Source: Apostichopus japonicus
Lineage: Eukaryota > Echinodermata > Holothuroidea > Aspidochirotida > Stichopodidae
Direction of reading: 5' to 3'
Assembly (NCBI RefSeq): GCF_037975245.1
Contig: NC_092581.1
Location: 18,157,303 to 18,221,302 of the forward strand
DNA: 64,000 nucleotides
Below the pieces are notes generated by a model, which was not told the origin of the DNA, ran no database searches, and worked only from the letters and a program-made list of their open reading frames with translations. The position numbers and the translations under genes are program-made. Positions 56,801 through 64,000 of this stretch are shown one piece after another; within the stretch, counting starts at the first letter, position 1, and every line of letters begins with the position of its first letter.

Positions 56801-57704
56801 AATTTCCCAAGATCAGGACCCGAAAAATCCCAAAGACACTGAACTGTATGGATATCTAGCAATATCTAGCGATATCTATAGGGATGAAAATCCCAAGATC
56901 TTCCCTAAACTGAAGGCAAATAGAGAATCGAAGCCTGCAGTGTGTAATGAACTTGAAACTGTACGTCTTTCGATATGAAAAAGAATGTGAGCATTGCACA
57001 ATAAACAGATAAAGTTATTTATTTCAGTCTCATATCAATTATTCGAATTTGTAAAGCAAACAGCAGATATCACATCATATCAGTTATAGCATGAACATGG
57101 CGTTCCAGGATGAACAGCCTCCAAACTGTCTATGTGTGAAGTCATAGGCGTAGCAGCCCAATTTGATTGGGGGCTGTAACGACTTGCCGGAAAAATATAA
57201 CCAAAATTTTTCGCGCGTTCCACGCTCATTCAACACGTTTAGGTAAATATCATATAGGCAAGTTGGTTATTACATCGCATGCCATCGTGTACCGTACGGT
57301 CCGTGAAAGTTGCGCAGTATACAGTGGGATGCCAATGAGCAGCATGAGAAGTGCCATTTCCGCTGATCTGGGGGGTATGAAAACCAGCAATTTTCTAGTA
57401 CGCTGGGAGCCAACCGAAGGTGGCGCTCCGCTTAGAAAGTAATTCGCACTCCCCGTGTTAGAAAATCCTGGATACGCGCCTGTGTACGACACTCATACAC
57501 GTTTAGACACCCACTTAAATATGGAATAGGCTCACCTCCCCCTCCCCCTCCCCCTCCCCACAAAGCATGTTTGAAATTAAAATGTTTGTATACTAATTTT
57601 TGCTGTGTTGTCTTCTTTGCCACGATGGCTGCTCATAGGATGGTGTATGGAGATTATATAAAGAAGACCAGAGTAGATTGAAAATAAGTTTGTATGATAC
57701 ATAC
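53881..57704. repeat. Nested element mosaic replacing unit sequence in unit 3
   Basis: After GAATTGCTTCTCG unit 3 leaves the shared unit sequence and enters degenerate elements. These include core modules near 53,960-54,068, 55,580-55,675 and 57,345-57,440, an intact element at 54,213-56,429 and a fragment near 57,040-57,485 that ends CTGGATACGCGCCTG. No coding gene is supported. Confidence 0.75.
54213..56429. mobile_element. 2.2-kb element, ends CAGGNGCGTATCCAGG, target duplication GTTAC
   Basis: Starts CAGGTGCGTATCCAGG, ends CTGGATACGCGCCTG, flanked by GTTAC on both sides. It is the reverse-oriented relative of 45,083-47,509: purine-rich tract (54,270-54,400), two core modules (54,775-54,955), GC hairpin (55,124), the TTGAAGGAAAT hairpin (55,775) and a terminal core module (56,290-56,390). 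It lacks the 644-bp nested element of the unit 2 copy. Confidence 0.87.
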
Positions 57705-60700
57705 TAGGGATGCACCGGATCCAAATTTTTGAATCCGGCCGGAACCGGATTTTGCCGGATAGTACAAGAAATCCGGCCGGAACCGGATTTTTTCATTACA
57801 CAAAAGAAAATCATTAATAAGAAGTAGAAGTATGAAACAAGGAGCAAATCTTAGGTGAGGTAAACGCATATTATAAAGAAGGTGAAATTAAGACCCCATT
57901 TATGAGATTAAATATGACTTGAAGTGGTGTAATCTACATTCTTTAATAAAATAACTACAATATAATTGTTGACAAGCTTGATACAGTATGTAAATTTATT
58001 TGCTGGAAAATACTGCATACTACCTATGAAGTTTGTTTTAAAACAGGAAGCTACATTTCACAAATCTCATACTTTATACTGACTAAAAAGATTATTTAAT
58101 TGTTGTAATAACACTACTATCTGGATTTAGAATTGTCTTTTATTATTCATTATTTGGTAACAATTTTTTTACACTGCAATATTATCTGTAAAATAAAATA
58201 AAAAAGCATTGCATCTTTTCAGAAGTGGAAGAAACTTCTTATCTATCTTTTAATTATCCTTTAAAATGGAATTGAATGTTTATTAGAACACTTATTGATT
58301 AGGTTTTTCATGAACTTTTAGGAACTTTCATGGTGACAAGAGATATCTCTTTCTGTGAGAAAATTAGATACTGTTTTTCTGTGACTGGCACCCCATTTGG
58401 TGGAAACTCTTCTAGTCCATTGCTTCATCTATTTATTAAAGTGCCAAGATTACAATTTGCATATTGCCATGACCACAAACAATGAGTAACAATTGACAGC
58501 TTTCTAGACAGGAAATGGACTGTAGTGGTCCACAAAAAGATCCATTGTTTTTGACTTCTTAAGGTCCTAATGCACTTGCTTGGATTTTGGACATTTCATT
58601 TCATGCAAGTGTTTCTCTCTGACAAGTAGTATTGTTAATGAAAGTTATTTCACTATAAGATTTGGAATATGGCTTCCTCATTTATTTGGAAGCATTTCAG
58701 TGTTCAGGATCAGGCTGATGAAATTGCAGAGTGTAATTAAAAAAATTCAGACGTATTTAACCATATAAGAGATTGTTTCACAGTCAGTGGCGGAGATTTC
58801 TTGTCAGAAGTGGGGGGGGGGTTGTAGTGGGGGGGGGTTGTAGGTCATTGATGAAATAAAAAGTCACAACTGCTGGCTCACTATCTAAGTGGAGCGCCAC
58901 CATAAGTTGGCGCGAAGTGCACAAGAATCTTTTGGCAAATATTGCCTCCCAGATTGCAGTAAATGGCACTGCCCAGGCCTTGAAAAGCTGCATTTAATAA
59001 GGGGCGTATGCAGGATTTTCTAACCCGGGGGGGGGCGCATTACTATCTAAGCGGAGCGCCACCATTGGTTGGCGCGCAGCGTACAAGCAAATTTCTGGTT
59101 TTGGTACCCCCAGATCACCGGAAATGGCACTTCTCGGGCTTGAAACTGACCAACCATATGTACACTTTTGCCTGAGAACCAAGTATTTCCAAATACTTTT
59201 TTCTCATCTATAACCTTTTTGAAGATTGTCACCAGTCACACATCATGTTCGACTTCATCACACATCCTGTGGATCATTGCTTTTGTAGGTGATTCTTCAT
59301 CGCGGCCCACAATATCCGTCAGCCCCACTCAGTTCAGAATTTGAAAATTCACAATTCTCGTGAATAAATTCACTTCAAAACATACCCATAATGTTGCCCA
59401 AAATATCATCTATGGACAACCGATATAGTAAAACCTCCTTCAAACCCTAACAGACGGGTCAAAATTGCACGAGTATGATGAAGTATGATGAAGAATGTTG
59501 GTTAGGGAATTTTCGAAAATTCAGACGGCAATTAAAAAATTTCGTTGAAGGAAATAAAAATATACCAGTTATTTCCAAAACCGAACACTACACACATCGA
59601 CAGTTTTGAGCATGGGCGCAGATCAGTCTTGGATAATGGTGGGGATGCGTGTATGCTCTCTGATACTATCTAAGCGGAGCGCGACCATGGGTTCGCGCGT
59701 AGCGTACGATTTTTTTGGGCAAATATACCTCCCAGATCGCCGGAAATAACACTTCCCAGACCTAATGATACTCCTAAACCTCCTTAAGTTTTAGATCTCA
59801 TGCCTTAGAAATTTAGTTTGGAGAAATACTTGGGCGTCTGCAGAAAGAAAATCAGGGGACAAATAATCCAAGCAGACTTTTGTATATACGATGGGTCTGG
59901 GGTCCTCTCCCAGAAAACAAATATAGACTGCCGCAAATGCGATTTCCGTCCTATATTTAACAACTGTGGATAAAATACAATAAAATGAGAACTGCTGCAT
60001 GTCACACACAATGCTGGATCAAACTGCGCAAAAGTTCAATACAGGGGAACTTGAAATGCAGCTATTGGTCAAGACAAATTAGTGGGGACACGGTATATCA
60101 TGTCCCCACTACTGAAAAAAGTTGGTGGGGACGCGTCCCGCTGTCTTCACCAGGATCTGCGCCCATGGTTTGGAGGCTGTTTATCGTGGAACGCCATTTT
60201 CATGCTCACTGATATGATATGATATCTGCTGTTTGCTTTACAAATTCGAATAATTTTGTCACTGTCCCTCTTTCTCTTCCCGTTTTCTTACCGTATTTTC
60301 TACTCCATCCTTTTCTCTCTTTCTTCTTTTTCTTTTCCTTCCTTCACCTCGTTGAGGTTGGCAAGTGTATACAGTTCCAAAGCTATTCAACAGCAACAAA
60401 ACGTTATTTTGTGTATGTCTGTTGTGGGGTGAAGTTAGCGCTATGAAGCTACAAGTTCCAATGCGCAAGGTGGGGGAAAGGGGCTAGAAATAATGTGTGG
60501 GTCAATTCTATCTCGGTTTTCGGTCGTTAATTGTTGATGTAGCCTACCAGGTAAAAAGTTGAAATGACTTTAACAATTTCAAATTCAATAATTTGATTTA
60601 TTATGCCATTTGGAGCGCATAACATAGGCTATAACAGAACATTACTGGCTAAAACTAGGGGGGGGGGGTTGATTGTGTGGGCCAACCCCCCTCTTCAAAA

Positions 60701-61231
60701 AGTGGGGGGTTAAACCCCCCCTGTTTCTCCGCCACTGTTTCACACATAAAAATTCAGAGAAAACATGAATGCCAACAATAATGGGAAAGTAAAGATTCAA
60801 TGGAACAGTATTTTGACTGATAAGTATATGAATGGTCTATTTTAACTGCACAATATTAAACTGATGAAGGCTGCAAGAAATGATTTCACTGCAAACTGTA
60901 TTTGTTGTATATAGCTTCATATTATTACAGTAGTTGTATTATTTTGGTTGATCTTTAGAAACAGTGGGTCAGACCATTGAGAAAATTAAATTAAACATGT
61001 TAAACCTAATTTTTCCTTACTTTGAATGTTTTTATTAATTTTTGGAAATAGTTTACATTGATTTAAGTTAATACCAACACCTTTTTAAGGAATAATTCAG
61101 GCCAGATTTTGAAAAAGATCCGGCCAGATTTTGAAAAAGATCCGGCCGAATTTTGAAAAATATCCGGCCGGAACCGGAACATTGCTCACTATCCGGCCGG
61201 ATAGTCCGGCCGGACATCCGGTGCATCCCTA
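57705..61231. mobile_element. 3.5-kb hAT-like element, ends TAGGGATGCACCGG, exact 8-bp duplication ATACATAC
   Basis: Terminal inverted repeats TAGGGATGCACCGG are flanked by ATACATAC (57,697-57,704; 61,232-61,239). The subterminal regions are packed with CCGGCCGGAACCGGAT repeats on both sides, typical of transposase-binding arrays in hAT elements. The interior is AT-rich without a recognisable transposase and is split by another insertion (58,785-60,737). Confidence 0.88.
58785..60737. mobile_element. Nested CAGTGGCGGAG element within the 3.5-kb hAT-like element
   Basis: Starts CAGTGGCGGAGATTTC and ends TTTCTCCGCCACTG. The flanks are TTTCACAG(T) and TTTCACAC, an imperfect 8-bp duplication. 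It contains three core modules (about 58,880-58,980; 59,043-59,140; 59,664-59,765), a partial member of the CGTATCC family beginning near 59,002, and G runs next to both ends. No transposase is seen. Confidence 0.72.
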
Positions 61232-61239
61232 ATACATAC

Positions 61240-63123
61240 ATGCGCACACGCATACACACACACCCATACATACACATAAGCAATGATGAATGCAAAGGTT
61301 ACGATTATCATCGAACCAAAAACCTACCTTTCAGTATCTATTGTCTATAAATGCGGCGGCAATGTCATTGTCATTCAGGAGAAATCCATGTTCACGGGCC
61401 TGATTGATGTAGTGTTCACAGTCAGGCAGTATAGCACTATTTTTAGCAAAGTAATGTTGTTTGTGACACATAAGGGTTTCACATATAGCCTATAAACTGA
61501 GACGGGATGTCCTCAAAACGGATTGGTTGTCCCCAGAACATATTAGAAACATCATAAAACTAATGAGGTTTACCAGGTGCATTCCCTCCAGGGGGTTGGG
61601 GGGGGGGAGGGGATAGACTCTGGTCCAGTTGTACAGTTTGGTCTTTGCTTGTTAGTTTCGTCCCCGATTTTCAATACCCACACTGGGTATATAGGAGCAG
61701 GTTATAAAAAAATACCATAAATTCTGTTGTTATCGGCATTGTCCTATTTATTGCAAGGAAAATATATTGTCCCTCTGACAAACTCAAATGATTTTCGAAA
61801 GGTCTTTGTGAAGTTAATGGAAAGCACTATTTGTACGAAAGGCATACAAAACTAGAGCATCGATGCTGTAGAATCCCATTACTATACTGATGTGCTGGTA
61901 CTTTAATGCTTAGTGTATCAGTTAAGACAGGTATTACAAGGTACTGTTGGTGGAAGTGAACAGACATTTTCATGCACAAAACCTAAGTTACAAAACAGAT
62001 CACAATCCTACAGAATCACATAAGGTCAAAAATGAGCAAGATAAAGCTTTAATTACCTTAAAATCAACCCCCGAGAAACATACCTTTTTATCACATACCA
62101 CTGGCAGGACAGCTTTGAAACTTACTATTAACTCACAACTGTATAATATATTGTGTAAGATGCCACTTTCAAGCAACAGTTTTCTTTTCAAGAGTTTAAT
62201 TCCAAGCTGTTTAGACTAGTGTAGGTCCATTGTCAAATCGAGGCTTCACTGCCAGATAAGGACTATCTCTATTGGTCTCAGCACAGTATTATAATTGTTC
62301 AGTCAAGTGTGTTGGTAGCTCTCTGAACTTGAGATGCACAACATCATTTGTTTAACTCTTTTACTAGCTGTGCTTAAGAGCATTTTAGAAGGTCTGGAAC
62401 CATCTAAAGTGGTTTTCTGTGATTTGACATTAAGATGTAAAAAATGTATATATATGCTTGATGATGATTCATTACTCTGTGTCAACCAGGGAAGATATCA
62501 TTTGATGAACCCGATATTTGTAGCAAAACAATATTAATAAACACCCCCACACAACTTCTAAAGGCAGACTTCATTCTCCTTTAATATCTACAGCATTGCA
62601 TGTGTTGTTTTCAGCACACATACACATTCCTCTGCCCCTCCCCTGCCAAGTACTTGAGAACTGCACAGGGTAGAACTAATTCTCCAAGTAAAGATTAATT
62701 ACACAAACAAAGAAAACAGCTATTTTCATACATGAATTACACAGTTTGTTCTTGCACAATACTGCACAAATACCTCTGATTGTACTGTCAAATGGGCTTG
62801 GAAGTACAACTGAAACAGATTTCAGGATATTGTCTATTTTGATTGGCTATGGTATTTTTCTTGTGATGATCGAATGCATTTGATTTTGCACTGAACCTGC
62901 AACAAACTCTATAGCATAATGCTTCAGAGAACCTCAGTATTAGCACACTGCTTCAAATGCACAAAGCAAGCTTGAGTCCCTCCCTGTGTTCTTCTCAATG
63001 GCTTTTCAGAACCTTGCTAGTCCTCTTTTACCAGCTTCATCTGGATGCATCCAACTATGAACCGCTCATGATTTAAGTTGAAACTTGAAATCTGACATTC
63101 TTCAGCTATCAAACATTGTAATT
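61240..63123. other. Conserved non-coding block downstream of MRPS6 exon 3, unit 3
   Basis: The sequence returns to unit homology here (matching 29,690-31,581). The 90-codon ORF at 61,947 is kept in unit 1 but broken by a transposon in unit 2 and lacks a recognisable domain. No gene is supported. Confidence 0.5.
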
Positions 63124-63346
63124 TTATAATTTGATGTCTTTAAGCTGATTCTGAACTGTGTGTAACAACTTTCTCTGCTTTGGTTGGTATATATCTTCAA
63201 AGACACCTTCACATGGCTTAGAGGTTGGCATCGCCTCTGTCTCCTGTCTGATGATGGATGGTCGTATAATGTCTATTTCCCTTTTGAAGTAGTTATGCAT
63301 GACAGGAAGAATGCTAGTAGGAGCATGGAAGTCAACAACAAAGTAC
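63124..63346 (-). CDS. MRPS6: MRPS6 terminal exon, unit 3
   Basis: Third copy of the 73-residue C-terminal exon, with the conserved PCEG and without the extra codon of unit 2. A synonymous change is seen in the RKLL region. If the complete gene lies right of the window, this is the copy that can splice to its exons 1 and 2. The acceptor (TTTGTCCTTGCAG) is intact. Confidence 0.83.
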
Positions 63347-63529
63347 CTGCAAGGACAAAGAGATAGCTAGTGTAAAACAATACATGATTAATAGAACAAA
63401 ACAATCATGACATTTACTCTCGTTTTAAAATTCTTCATTACATCATTACACTGGTCTAGCTAGCACTGTATACTTTGTGTTATATAGAGCATATATACAT
63501 ATATGTATGTATGTATTTTAGAATTTTCG

Positions 63530-63750
63530 ATCCTCCTGCAAGCAGGAACTCGCGAAGAAGCCATCATTGGCTTATGAAAGCCGCACGCTGACCGAAGTCA
63601 GTCTCTTACTTAGATTCATATTTTAACGTCCATGGTCATGAATTGTCAACAACTCTGTAACTAAATGACATACATTAATCTTGGGAGTGACTCGAACTCG
63701 GGACCTTATGATTGAAGGGCACCGGCGTTAACCACTGAGCTAACACTCCC
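63530..63750 (-). repeat. tRNA-derived SINE, unit 3
   Basis: Same element as in units 1 and 2. Here the A box is the canonical TTAGCTCAGTGG and the head starts GGGAGTG and ends CACTCCC (63,750-63,683 on minus), so this copy is nearest to the ancestral tRNA-like form. Confidence 0.78.
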
Positions 63751-64000
63751 TAATATAGGGCAGAGAGTGAAACAGTGTTTCTAGTTTGGCATTTGAAAAC
63801 TCCAAAATTGAATATCATTGATTTCAAACATTTCATTTTTTCATTACGACCCAAGGTTGTCTATGTAGCAGTAAACAACATTGGAACTTTTTACCATCCC
63901 TAATGTTCAGCTAATAATCCCTAATTGTAAAAAATTGAGAGCCCACACAAGTCCTACCCATATACACAGGGTACATTGTCATAATATAACAGCAAATTCA

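Larger units (their letters stand above)
48691..64000. repeat. Tandem array unit 3 (truncated by window edge)
   Basis: The third copy has its transporter at 51,202-52,227 and MRPS6 exon 3 at 63,124-63,346. It lacks the hAT-like element at 21,619-22,865 of unit 1 and keeps an empty site near 53,102. About 1 kb of unit sequence (28,641-29,690 in unit 1) is replaced by about 7.3 kb of nested elements. The unit is cut off within the shared tail, so more copies may follow. Confidence 0.88.

Noticed and set aside
58580-58768. Search for a hAT transposase in the 3.5-kb element
   Set aside because: Only short ORFs interrupted by stops; no hAT dimerisation or zinc-finger motif could be recognised.
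15762-64000. Array explained entirely as assembly duplication of one locus
   Set aside because: Units differ by many independent insertions with correct target duplications and by a different order of nested events; haplotype mixing cannot be excluded for the most similar parts.

Overview
The window is eukaryotic nuclear DNA: AT-rich, with many spliced exons and a dense load of nested transposons. The gene content (axonemal dynein, a mitochondrial ribosomal protein, an SLC35G-type transporter, a BEL/Pao element, tRNA-derived SINEs) suggests a marine deuterostome-like invertebrate, possibly an echinoderm. That placement is inference; nothing in the window fixes the species.

Positions 1 to about 15,030 hold the 5' part of an axonemal dynein heavy chain gene of the DNAH5/DNAH8 type on the minus strand. 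I could chain 16 coding exons with consistent phases (1,120 codons plus one base). Exon 1 carries the ATG at 15,027 and the gene runs off the left edge. The 4.1-kb intron 1 holds a MITE with TTAA target sites.

From about 15,762 to the right edge the window is a tandem array of three large units starting near 15,762, 33,190 and 48,691. Each unit carries, on the minus strand, one intronless 341-residue EamA/SLC35G-like transporter gene and one copy of the last coding exon of MRPS6. MRPS6 exons 1 and 2 are not seen in any unit, so the copies in units 1 and 2 look like orphan exons; the unit 3 copy could belong to a gene continuing past 64,000. Each transporter gene lies between inverted repeats of about 70 to 90 bp.

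The units differ mainly by transposon insertions, and the uninterrupted units often give clean empty sites. Unit 1 has a hAT-like element (23,032-28,241; 8-bp target duplication) that was itself invaded by a rearranged BEL/Pao-type retroelement (23,575-28,147; 5-bp duplication), with integrase and gag on opposite strands. Unit 2 carries two large insertions (41,549-43,420 and 45,083-47,509). In unit 3 about 1 kb has been replaced by about 7.3 kb of nested elements (53,881-61,231). A family with ends close to CAGGNGCGTATCCAGG and 5-bp target duplications recurs. A roughly 110-bp core module occurs about 15 times inside elements with different ends.

Unit 2 is a mosaic: its transporter gene matches unit 1 in the N-terminal part and unit 3 in most of the rest. 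The array therefore seems shaped by unequal exchange or gene conversion. The dynein gene looks single-copy and lies outside the array.
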